Assembly: GCF_001638985.1 (NCBI RefSeq)
Contig: NW_017265139.1
Span: forward strand, 1,116,001-1,180,000
Length of the DNA: 64,000 bases
Source: Phycomyces blakesleeanus NRRL 1555(-)
Taxonomy: Eukaryota > Mucoromycota > Mucoromycetes > Mucorales > Phycomycetaceae
Direction: 5' to 3'
Within the stretch, counting starts at the first letter, position 1; each line of letters starts with the position of its first letter. The position numbers and the translations under genes are program-made. Below, piece by piece: positions 1-11,147 of this stretch. The notes under the pieces were generated by a model that was not told the DNA's origin, ran no database searches, and was given only the letters and a program-made list of their open reading frames with translations.

Positions 1-1254
1 TAGTTCTTTTTGATGTATTTTTTGACTTTCTTCTCGGGTAAATGGATCTGAAAGGCACTCTCTAGATCCTTTTGTTTGTGTTTACCCAAGGTCTGTTCCA
101 TGCCAAACGTTGAAGGGAGATCGGTCAACTGTAAGGTGTGCAAGGACTTGGGTAAATGGTACAAAGATGATTCATTCTGAGAACCACCAACAGAGTACTT
201 GTACTTGTAGTCTTCAGACTCTAGTCCCAGATTATCACTGAAGCGTTGAGAATGTGACAAGAATGAACGGTGCTGGTACAAAGGAGAAGAAGAAGAGGAA
301 GATTCTGATCCAAGGTCGTGTAAGGTTGTATATATTTGCTGCTGCTGTTGTTGTTGTTGTTGATTATGATGCTGATGCTGTTGATGTTGCAAGGTTGTTG
401 CTGCGGCTGTTGTTGTCGTTGTCATTGTTGTTGCTGTAGCTGTAGCTGTAGTTGCTGGATAGGATTGTCGGTATGACACACCACTGAAACTTGTCCTTTG
501 AAGTGTTCGCTCACACTGCATGTACATAGGTGTGTCTTGCAAAAAGTGAGAACTCAGCAATCCAGGGACAGGGCTATATGTAAACGGATGAGGTAGAGAC
601 ACTGTTTGTATAAATATAAATATATAAAGAAGGGGTTGGGTTGGGGTTAGTAAACATGCCTGAGAATTTACACACACACAGATATATATATAAAAGAGAA
701 TGCTTGCCTTCAGACTGAGAAAGCCTGGGTAGGCCTGTGGTGTGTGAGGTGTCCCATGATGGAGCACATATCGATTCACAAGTAGTCTTGGTGCCTTTTG
801 CTGTGTGGAGATTCTTGTTGGCCGGGTGATCGAGGGAGACCAGCAGATAGGCCGATGGATCGTCTGTGAAGAGGGGGAACAGCAGATCATAAATCTTAAA
901 TTTCATGGCCAAGTATCGGGCGCGTGAAAATGTAATCCTATTAGACTTGTTAGGATGCTTTTCTTTTTTATTCTGGATAATTATTAAACTATATGTATAT
1001 CTATGTACATGTATCTATGGATATAAAGAAATAGATAAAGAAAGAAGGCTTGATATTTACCAAACACCCTTGAGATGCATTGCTCCTACTTTGACTACCA
1101 CCCGGCCCTTTTCATTTTTTAGGATTCCATCGCGCTTGCCTCGAGACATGCCCACCACGTTGAGCAATTTGGTACCATTGATCATATCATTATCTATTGA
1201 GTGAGGTTTGTAAATTAAACTAAACATTTTATTATTTGTTTGTTATCGAGCTAT

Positions 1255-1292
<38 letters not shown>

Positions 1293-1983
1293 CTTGTCTT
1301 CGTGCAACACACACATTTTGAGTGTCTACCTGGTAACACACTGTAGATTCATCCTCCCATACTGTTGTGGTGAGCTTTGGTCTTTGGATCGGTAGACCGG
1401 TGAGAGAAGTGGTCGAGGAAAAACACGAACTGTTCAGGTTTGAGTAGTATGGTCGATTGGGTTGGTAGCTTGTGACTGGAAGCGGAGGACTGGCTGACCA
1501 AGACAATCCGGGAGAAGACCAGTGTGATGAGAGGTACGATGCTGGAGTATATGTTGATGTGTGTGTAGGGGTAGGTGTCGATGTAGCTGTGGCTGTAGAT
1601 GTGCCAGTAGATGTAGATGTAGGTGTGCTATAGTGAGTGTTTGTGGTTGTGGTTGTGTTGTTTGTGGGTTGGTGGCTATTGTGGCTAGGACTGGGACTAG
1701 AGGTAGACGTGGAAATAGGACTCGAAGTGGAAGTGGAGTTGGGTCTTGTTGTCTGAGCGTTTATTTGAGTAGGGGTATGAGTGGGGCTTGGACTTCCAAG
1801 AGAGCTTTGGTGTGTGCTGTAGGGCTCACAACCAAGAGGACTGCCTGTGATGGGCGCAGAAGAGGGAGACATTACGGGAGAGTTGTATTGATTTGGGTAG
1901 ATGTCCGACAGAGAACTGTACGGGGTTGCTTGGCCCATGCTTTGGTACATATTGTCTATGTAGTTATTAAGAGAGGAAATCAA
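1..1983 (-). CDS. APSES-domain transcription factor, StuA-like (3' end outside window)
   Basis: DNA-binding regulator of the fungal APSES family (StuA/Mbp1 fold), expected in the nucleus. Four exons are visible: 1983-1293, 1193-1061, 937-708 and 601 to beyond position 1. The first about 200 residues are Ser/Thr/Pro-rich low complexity. The APSES domain follows across exons 1-3, with the family signatures [50 protein letters not shown] and [10 protein letters not shown]. Downstream is a polyGln/His stretch near 330-400. The frame is open to the window edge, so the C-terminus is missing. The third intron (707-602) has a GC donor. The ATG at 1983 is the first in frame, and a start inside the low-complexity region cannot be excluded. 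Family assignment is firm. The choice of StuA over another APSES paralogue is inference. Confidence 0.9.
602..707 (-). other. GC-AG intron in the APSES gene
   Basis: The donor reads GAAG/GCAAGC and the acceptor AACAG/T. Joining the flanking exons keeps the frame, while reading through does not. Confidence 0.8.
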
Positions 1984-3289
1984 AATGAGAACAAGAGGTA
2001 GTGATAGAGCAAGTAGAAAATGCAGAAGATATAGAAATGGTAACCAAGGTAATTAATAGAGAAAGAAAAGAAAAAGAAAAAAGAAAAAGAAAAGAAAGTA
2101 AGATCGACTTAAACTTATAGATTTGCAAATCCAACCAAAAAAATAATAAAACAGAATTGATTTATTATTATTATTTTTTGAAAAAAAAAAAAAAGATTTA
2201 GCACTGGACATGTTAAAAAGAGGTTGTTTCTATAGTAACGTATTAATTATTATTGCCCATAATATAAATAAGTAATATATAATATATATAAATATTTATA
2301 CTAACCTGTACAATATATTCTTATTCTTATTCTTACTCTTATTTTTATTTTTATTTTTATTTTTATTTTTATATTTATATTTATATTTAGTGAATTGTGT
2401 CTATTGGTTGGCTTATAAGTTTGATCTTATTCGATAGAATCTATCTTTGGTCTGCATTAATGTTTACCTCTAAAATAATAGTAAATCCCTTTTATTTTAT
2501 TTTGCTTGGCCTTGTTCATCACATCTTAAACTTGCTGTCCGACACTCCGTTATTTATCTTATTTATTATTGTTTATTTATTATTATCATTTGGCGCCTCA
2601 TCCCCCTTTATCCTTATGTTCAAAGTATCCAAACAATAATTGAAAAAGGATAAAGTAAGATCCTTATTTCTCAAAATACTAAAGCTCGATACCCTATCTA
2701 TTTATCAAAAGAAGAAGACGATAAAGAATAAGAAACTAAAGAAAAGAATAAGGTGCTGGTTTTTCTTTTTCTTATTCTTCTTCTTTTTTTCTGGTGGCAA
2801 ACTATATATATATGCTTAAGATTCCATAGTCGCCTTTGAGTCTATATTGTGTGTATTCTCAGGGGAAAGCGGAGGAAGGTCAACTAAAGGGAAACGAAGG
2901 ATAGGGAAGCGAAAGGGTTAGAGATCATTATTTTTGGGTTTTTATTTATTTAGTTAAATAAGTAAGTAAATAAGAATAAGAAGAAGAAGCTTATATATAA
3001 GAATAGCAAATAAAGAGGTAGGATATAAACAAAACTGTATACCTGAGAGTATTTGACATGATGGCTGTGCTTCTGCCTTGCTGTTAATATCTTTCTCTCT
3101 ATATTTAAATATACAATGTATTTTCTGGTACTGCAAGTGCCTTGCTGTCAGTTTATTAAGAATAAAAAAAAAAGTAAAAATAAAAGAGATTTTCATAATC
3201 AGGGCAGGTCCATATAGCAATCATAACAATGATTCCTTTTCTTTTTGCAAAATATACACACGCATATAATAACAATAATTAAAGGAGGA

Positions 3290-3450
3290 TGTTTGGAAGG
3301 GATAGAAACATAAAGGCAGAGAGTAAGAGTAAAAGTTAGAGCAAGAGGAGGAGGAGAGGGGGAGAGAAGGGGAAGGGGAGGGAAGAAGAGGGATAGAGGG
3401 GTAAAGGCAAGGGAAGACAAGGGAAGGTGAAGTAAGGTAAAGTAAGGCAA
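3290..3450 (+). repeat. Polypurine tract
   Basis: Roughly 160 nt are almost entirely A and G on the plus strand (GGAGGAGAGG-type runs). Such tracts can form triplex DNA and often occur in promoters. Here the tract lies between two genes. Confidence 0.7.
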
Positions 3451-3475
3451 GGCAAGAGCTATGAGTTGTTCTTAC

Positions 3476-3540
3476 TGATTACTGCTTACTGCTTACTGCT
3501 TGTTTTTTTTTACTGCTTATTGCTTATTGCTTATTGCTTA
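3476..3540 (+). repeat. Heptamer tandem repeat
   Basis: Units TTACTGC then TTATTGC are repeated about seven times around a short T run. This is a minisatellite with no gene association. Confidence 0.75.
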
Positions 3541-4076
3541 CAAAAGCAGTTATATTTATTTTCTTGTAAGAATAAACTGTTCGCCCCATTATCCCTTGTT
3601 TTCTTCTCCAACCCTCTTTCTCTCTTCCTATTTCTATTTTGTATGTTCCTCCTTCACAAACAGTTTGTTGTTTGGCTTCAGGCTATATTTACACCCACAC
3701 ACAACATATAGTGACATGAACTATATCTTGTAAGATTTAAAGCACTAAACTCAAAGGGGTTCTATCCATTTATGTACACTGCAGACAAGTATATATATAT
3801 GCATTTATACAACCAAATCAACTGACTTGGCCCATTTGTAATATGAATGAAATACATAGATTACATACATTACATTACATCTATACATGCTCTCAACAGT
3901 CAAGAGATCAAAGGGAAAGATATTTGCCATTTGATACATGAGATTTGATATTTTGATGTTCTCACTATGAACCACTTATTGGTTTTTGATTTTTGATTCC
4001 TTGGTAGCTGTATTGTATTGTGTTGTGTTGTGTTGTGTTGTATTACTAAACAACAGCCAAAATACCATAATCAAAC

Positions 4077-6601
4077 TTATCCAACACTCAATATACTCAA
4101 GTGCTCCTTCAACTCAGCCTCTTCTTCCTTGGTCAATTCCGATTCCTCCTCTTCCTCCTGATCACCATTACCCTCAATTTCAAGCTTGAGGTCTCCCATC
4201 TTGATATCGATAAACTTCACAATGTCTTTGATACTAGAAGGAAGTGTAAAGTCTGCGATCTCACAATCTAATTTTGTAAATCAAAGACACAAAGAAATAA
4301 AGAACATTTATAAGAAGTCTAGAGTCTTTTTTTTTTGCAATACACATATATAACACTTACTTGATGATAATACTTCGCATCCGAAACGAGTGTCAGCAAT
4401 GATCTCACCACGGGCTTGCTGCGACACTGCCCAGTTGACAGCATGCTACATAAAGAAAATAATGATTTGGATTATTTTTCATTTACATACGCACACACGC
4501 ACACACGCGCAATAATCATAATTATAATTATAATCATAAGAATAAGCATGATCATAAACATAATACTTATTCTAGATTTCTAGGTTATCTTGTTGACCTA
4601 CACTCAACATCCATGCTCTCTTGTCAGAACCATCCACAAGATCTCTCGAATGAACACTGTCAGCCATTGCTACGGCCTGCATGCGGTCTTTAAGAAAGTC
4701 AACTGAAAAATAAAAATAAATAAATAAAATTGTCATATGAACTCATGCACATCTTGTAAGAGATGATTGTTTGGTTTTGGTTTTGGTTCTATTTTTTTTT
4801 GATCGATCTTACAATTCTTGTTGAGAATTTCAGTAAAGCAGTGACCACCCCATCCAAGAGTAATTGCTGCGATTCTTGTAGCCTTTGTATTTCTGTCAAA
4901 AGAAGTCATACATATACATGTATAGTATAGATGGTTAGTAGGATTCGATAATGACAAAAGAGCAAGCTAAACATATATATATACATACATACATACATAC
5001 ATGCATACGTATGGTAGCATAATTACTATTGTTATTATTATTTGACTCACCTAACAAAGTTTTCAAACACGTAGTGGCAATGTGCTTCGGGCGAGTCATT
5101 TTCTAGCCAAAAAAGGAATCATAAGCTTTCATATTGCCATATTTTGCTGTTCTAGCCCCTCCTATACCCCTTCTCCTTTTCTAAAGAAACAATAACAACA
5201 ACAACAGCTACTACTACGACTACAACAATAGTAATTGTAATGGTAATTGGAATAATAATAGTAATGAAAATGGTATCACTATCATTATCAATCATCACCA
5301 CTGTCACCACCACTGTCACCACCACTAATTGCTACTGGAGAAAAGGTAGGGTTGGGAGGGTAAAATCAAGCAGATATATTATACATGTGTATGTGAAGGA
5401 TATAAATATATTACCAGGAACGGTAATAAAGTCGATATTTTTAAGTGGTGGTACTTCCTGTATTTGATATTAATAACATGCACACATTCCACGCATCCCA
5501 CAGATGTCACTGTAGTGTTACTAACCCAAGCTTTGTTGTTGTACCAGTATATACCGTTTGGGTTGAAGATGATAGTTTCATAGCCTCTATCTTTAGCCAT
5601 CGTAGCAACTTCGATCATCGATCCACTCTATAATTTGTCACTTTAGCATACATTTTCTTTTCTTTTCTTTTTTCCCTCTTTTGCTTACACATATTTACCA
5701 TTATACTCTCATCGCACATCACACGTCTACTCCACTGTCCGATTCTATAAAAATTAGTATTATTATTATTATTATTATTATAAAATAATAATAATCAAGG
5801 AGAGAGAAATCAGAATAATAGCCCTTGACCACATCCACATCCACATCCACATCCACACGTATTAAATAGCAATAATAATAGTAATAATAAATATCTTTAA
5901 TCTTCCTTTACCTCGTGTTGTTGCCGGGGATCAAGAACAGGAGTTTGTCTGTGGTCGTCAATGCATTTGGTCTGTGCGTAAAATATATGCCACATAAAAT
6001 GCCACGCACAAAATGTCAATTCAAGTAAGCAAGACATATATGTATGTATGTATGTATGTATGTACGTATATATATATCAAAACAGATTGAATTTACGTCA
6101 TATAAATGTATGTGTGAGGATCGGATTCTTTGGCGCCCTTAGGAATAAGTGTCTTTTGGAAACAAAGAGGTTCTTGTTGAAGTCTCTTTTCAACCTCATC
6201 ACCAATCAATGCTATTAAAGATGTATACATGTATATGATCTAGTCAGATAAGATTCACACAATCAAATGATGATTTCTGTACCGATAAATGCATCATAAC
6301 GTGCTTCATTGTAAGGACGATCCTTTGGAATGACTTCAAAGTTATAAGGAGTGTCTGTGTGTTTGTACGCGTTAATGTATGTGCATAGATTTGTCTGAAT
6401 GAGTTTATTTGCTTATGCGTGTGTGTATGTATATATGAATACGAATATGCATATAAAATAAAGTAAAAGCAAATAAAAAGAAAAAGGCTTGCCTTCCTCT
6501 TTGCTTCTGATGCTTCCGTCAGATTTGATTACATATCCAAAGCCGTCAATATCAGCTGGAAAGCTTGGTTTTTCGGCTTTCTTTACTCTACGTCTGAACA
6601 T
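4077..6601 (-). CDS. ARB2A/FAM172-type (Arb2 domain) protein, probable pseudo-hydrolase
   Basis: 335 residues in 11 exons: 6601-6493, 6354-6283, 6211-6097, 5971-5912, 5625-5526, 5457-5415, 5102-5051, 4892-4813, 4702-4602, 4445-4361 and 4267-4077. Arb2-domain proteins have an alpha/beta-hydrolase-like fold. Fission yeast Arb2 works with Argonaute in heterochromatin silencing, and animal ARB2A acts in co-transcriptional regulation. Family signatures are FPADIDGFGYVIKSDG near the N-terminus, LLFLIPGNNT, GYETIIFNPNG, ENDSPEAHCHYVFENFVR and VAMADSVHS. Where relatives have HSYGG, this protein has LGWGG, so the serine nucleophile position is glycine. The C-terminus is acidic. The first intron has a GC donor, and the intron at 5414-5103 is long and filled with trinucleotide repeats. 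The family call is firm. Lack of catalysis is inference. Confidence 0.82.
6355..6492 (-). other. GC-AG intron in the Arb2-domain gene
   Basis: The donor GAAG/GCAAGC has the same context as the GC donor in the APSES gene. Splicing gives the continuous family sequence SKEEDTPYNFEV. Confidence 0.8.
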
Positions 6602-7393
6602 TGTCTTATTTATTTTATTATTTTTAAATAAACTTTAAAGAGATATATATTAATCTTTCTTTTTTTGGTATCAAAAAAAAAGAGAAAAGAAAAAAAGGTA
6701 AACGTCACCATTATTTCTCTCTCTCTCTCTCATTATTTGTTCGCTTATTCACTTGTCCATTCTTTTGTTTAAATCCTCTACCCCCCCCTCCCCCCCTTTT
6801 ATATATATATATATAGTTATTTGAAACAGCGCGAAAATGAACCAAAGAAAAAAAAAGAAGTAATAGTAGTAATAGTAGTAATTGAAGAAGTAAAAGAAGT
6901 AGTAGCAGTAGCAGCCGTAGTAGTGGTACAAGATGAAGAAGAATTTCAAAAATGAAATAAAATTAAAAACTAGGAATAATCACTGCTATAAAAATATAAT
7001 AAAAGGTGTGAAAATGTACAAAGGCAAAAATTTGATAATGAAGGATAAGACAAGAAAAAATCGTATATATATATAAAGAGGGCAAAAACACAAATTACTG
7101 TGCGAGTGAGTGAGTGATTGAGTGAGGGGACTAATGTATATTTGATTTTTTATAAGGTCGGGGGGTTAAGAAAAATGGAGAAAAATGGATATATATTTAT
7201 ATATAAAAAAAAAAGTCAAGTAAACTTGTACACACACACACACACGCACACACACCTTATTTTATATAAATATATATATAATTTTTTTTATTGTTATTTT
7301 TTTTTTCTAGGTCAAAATCCCACCTTTATTCTCTCTTTATTATTTCTATATTATTACTTCTTCTTTCTTTTCTTTTTCTTCTGTTTGTTTTAA
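6602..7393. promoter_or_regulatory. Divergent promoter region (Arb2-domain gene / dynein chain gene)
   Basis: About 790 nt of AT-rich DNA between two divergently transcribed genes. It contains a C run (6780-6797), CA repeats (7231-7254) and TA repeats. No specific factor site could be assigned. Confidence 0.5.
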
Positions 7394-8429
7394 ATGACGG
7401 TTACTTTGCCCGAAACCTCCAACCAAAACCTAAGTCTATTGACGGCAATCCCGACCCAAAGCCAGTCGACCACCTCTCAACCATCGGGTACAGGCACTCA
7501 AACGAATCCCGAACGCGATGAAATTTGGTCCACCATTCTAAAGGGAACTGCATCATCCAAGATGGTCCCAAGCAAGAATGTACTCATCTTAGGTAATATA
7601 CAGCAAATTCAGAATCTTTATTTAGAGGCAACCTCAAAAAAGAAATATAAAGACAAGAGAAGAAAATAGAAAAGAAAAGAAAGAAAAGGTCAATACAGTA
7701 CAATGAGAAAAGGAAAAAAGGAAAAGAATGGATGAATAAGCAAAAGTCTTGAATTCAAACACTACATTACATTCAATTTCATTATACATTTGGGCAAATT
7801 TAAACACAATATATACAATCTACAAAAACAAAAAAAAATACCTCTTGCTAAACAATTATGCCTCTTTGTAAAAAAAAAATTATAATATATATATATATAT
7901 ATATATGCACACTACACACGTACCACATACTACACGCACACGCACGCACGCACACACGCACGCATACGCATACGCACACACATATACAATATACACACAT
8001 ACACAACACACATACATATATACATAGGTGATCCCGGTTCGGGCAAGTCAACTCTCATCCACTACCTCAAACACGATCCAGGACCGCAAGCTGTCAAGCT
8101 TGATAATGACGAAGTCTCGGCCAATGATTCATTTGGTGTCAATGCCACCAACAACTATACCCCCATGCCACTTGACATGCTTGACAAAGACGACGCAACC
8201 GCCACCCTTGCCCTAAGCTACACATTCATTGAAGTTCACGATGAAGAGAATGAAGGTGAGACTTTTAAATTACAAAAAAAAGGAAGCCAATATGATATGA
8301 TAATTTAATTTAATTTAATTTAATAATATTTAATTAATATTTAATCTATCAAATAACTCAACAAAATACCACAATAATCTCAAAAACAATAATAACACTT
8401 CTTCCTTTATATATCTATATTCTCCTTGC

Positions 8430-8464
<35 letters not shown>

Positions 8465-8802
8465 AATAAATATATATATATATATAAAAGCTATTGCACG
8501 CTTGGGATTATATCAGTTGGGCTTGTCGGCACCAGAATACCTCCCACTTCTCAAGTTTGCCCTCAGCTCTCATACACTTGCAGACTCTACAGTACTGATC
8601 GTCTTGGACTGGACACGTCCCTGGAAATTCCTTGAAACACTTCAACGCTGGATTAATGTGTTGCAACATGCCATTGATGAGATCTGCAAAGAAGGCAGTG
8701 CTGGTGAATCATGGAGTCGTGGAAAGGCTATTGTGGATGAATTAAGAGAAAAAGGTTTGTTGTGTGAAATCCATGAGATGGAATATCAATCAATCAATCA
8801 AT

Positions 8803-8843
<41 letters not shown>

Positions 8844-10617
8844 AGTGAAAATAAAGATGCTTGTAATTAAATTATGGATGTGTGCATAATATATATATAT
8901 CTTTTACAGTTGAACATTACCTTCAAACATATTCTGAACCTTCACCCCTCACAACCGGGTTTGCCGTCGTACCATCCACATCAACAAGTTCAGTTCCATC
9001 TACACCATCTGGATTTGTGACCGCACCGCTTGTGACAACCACGACAGCTGCAGACCAAGTTACCTTACCATTGACTCAGGGCTGCCTCACAACAAACTTG
9101 GGTATTCCAATTGTAGTTGTCTGTTGCAAGGTTAGATACATTCGTTGTCATTTTCTTTCTTGTTTTCTTTCTTGGCCTTTAAATTCACACGACCAGTTTG
9201 TAGAGTGACACACTTAACAAACTTGAGCAAACACAAGACTACAAGGAAGAACAATTTGATTTCATCCAACAGACTCTTCGCTGTGTGTGCATGAAGTGCA
9301 AGTATTATTCCCACTATCTATATACCAGAGAAAAGACATATGGGAGGGAGATGTGTATATATAGAGAGAGAAATAGAGAAATAGAAAACAGAATAAAAGA
9401 GGTGGTCAATAGTTAGATCATTGTGTGGATGTTGTGCATTTACTCTGCATAACTTATAAACTAATATCAATAATTATCTAGACGGTGCATCCTTGTTCTA
9501 CACCTCGACTCTCCAACCCTACACTTTCCACAATCTGCGCCAGTATCTCTTACATCGTCTATTGGCCACAACCACCAAAACGTTCCCTTTCACCACAAAG
9601 GCTCAGGTGGTAGAAAGAGATGCGGTATTAGTACCCTCGGGCTGGGACTCGTGGGGAAAATTGCGAGTGTTACGTGATGGCTTTGACTGTGAGAGTGTGC
9701 ATCAGGGATGGGATTCTGATATGGAAGCTATTGTGGACCGACAGCAGCCTGGAAGTCATGGTGCGAGAGGTATCTACGAAGACGCAATACCCGATCCAGA
9801 AACCGAAGAACAGGTAAATCACAATATTAATATAAAATGGAGAGAGGGAGAGGTTTGGGCTGCTAATTAAAACAAATTATACAACAGCCTCTCAACATTC
9901 CTCCGACTACTGCATGTGAAGATGAGCAAGTATTCTTTGAGCGTCACTTTGAGACTCTTCAAAGAGCATCTGAAGGCACTTCTACCCGACAGGGTACTGG
10001 AAGTGCTGCAATTGCACGACCTAGTGTGGTCGGACCACTGGGTGCCTCGCCTGTGACCGCAGATATGATGCGTGTAGGCGCAGAGAGAGAAGAAAATGGA
10101 AGAAGACACAAGGTAATTTTATATTATTGTTATTATTATTTTTTTAAAAAAAAAACAGTAGAAGCAGTAATATAATATAATATAATTGAACGAATTAATA
10201 AATGAATTAAGTACTAATAAAAACTTCAAAAATCAACATAAGGATTCACCTTTGGACAAGCCTGGATTAAAGGGAGTGACGGCAAGCCCTAATCCTGTGG
10301 ATCGTATCCAAACCAGTCTTGGAAATAATGTGCCTGCTGCGGCCGGAAGTCCCGGTAGTCCATTGAGCAGTGGCGCTGGTGGACCCGGAGGACCTTCTCA
10401 CGAAGTCTTGGCCAACTTTTTCCAGTCCTTGCTATCCAAAAAGGCGACATCTGGTGGGTCTCCTGCCTCGCCTACAGCTGCCTCGCCTGTATCTCTTTTG
10501 AATACCGCGGCTTCCAATGGACGTGGTGAAGATGGTACTGGCCGAAGGTCGACTATTAGCAGAAAAGATGTGCACAAGGAACTAGATCGAATGCGCCAAT
10601 ACGTCAACAAACCTTAA
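7394..10617 (+). CDS. Cytoplasmic dynein light intermediate chain
   Basis: 645 residues in eight exons: 7394-7592, 8028-8255, 8491-8754, 8910-9130, 9204-9297, 9482-9813, 9888-10112 and 10243-10617. Subunit of cytoplasmic dynein, linking the heavy chain to cargo adaptors for microtubule transport of nuclei and vesicles. The N-terminal half is the GTPase-like domain with a P-loop GDPGSGKST at about residue 67. Family segments VLILG, LIVLDWTRPW, VVVCCK and KYGASLFYTS are present. The C-terminal half is low complexity (Pro, Gly, Ser) and ends with a conserved-looking helix around LANFFQSLLSKK. The intron at 9298 has a GC donor, and its removal restores KYGASLFYTS exactly. The ATG at 7394 is the first in frame after a pyrimidine-rich leader. 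Confidence 0.93.
9298..9481 (+). other. GC-AG intron in the dynein chain gene
   Basis: The donor AAGT/GCAAGT and acceptor TCTAG/AC rebuild the highly conserved KYGASLFYTS motif across the junction. This makes it the best supported GC-AG intron in the window. Confidence 0.9.
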
Positions 10618-11147
10618 ACCAAACCCAAACCCAAACCCAAAGAAAAATGAAGTAAAAAAGAATAAGTAAAAGGAAGAAGAAGAAGAAGAAGAAAAGAGAT
10701 CAGTCAACCCAAGTCAAACGAGCCCAATTTACCAGATTTACCAAATTAACCAAATTAACCAAATATATTCTTTCCATCCCCTCTAACACACCTTTTCTTC
10801 TCTTACACGCCAAAGCCTATCTATATATCTTTATATATATATTCTTATCATCCTCTTCTACAATTCATTATCCATGCGTGGATATGCGAGGATAAATATT
10901 CTCTTTATCTTTCTTCCTTTATTCCTTTCTCGTTCTATTTGGAATTGACATTTTATTTTATTTCATTTATAAAGAGAAAAAAAAAAGAGAGATAGATAGT
11001 TAGAGAGACAAATATTCTATTTTGGACAAAGAAGTGTAAAAAGAAGAGGAAAAGGGGGGGGAATACAAAATATAACATAACAAAACATAACAAAATCAAA
11101 CATCAAACATCAAAAAAAATCAAAAGAAAAGAAAAGAAAAGCAACGT
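10618..11147. other. Convergent intergenic region (3' ends of dynein chain and Mdj1)
   Basis: 530 nt containing AACCCA and AAGAAG repeats, TA runs and a G run at 11055-11062. No gene seen. Confidence 0.6.

Larger units (their letters stand above)
1984..4076. other. Intergenic region, AT-rich with simple repeats
   Basis: About 2.1 kb between the start of the APSES gene and the end of the ARB2A-type gene. It holds TTTTTA-type repeats near 2340-2390, a purine-only tract (3290-3450), a heptamer tandem repeat (3476-3540) and GTGTT repeats (4013-4042). An X-box-like sequence GTTTCTATAGTAAC lies near 2225, upstream of the APSES start. Short open frames here are low complexity and show no coding signature. 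Confidence 0.6.

Noticed and set aside
1561..2001. 146-codon open frame on the plus strand
   Set aside because: Antisense to the Ser/Thr-rich first exon of the APSES gene. Its Cys/Arg-rich content is a by-product of that repeat.
7848..8051. Cys/Val-rich minus-strand frame
   Set aside because: Composed of TA and GCAC/CA repeats inside intron 1 of the dynein chain gene.
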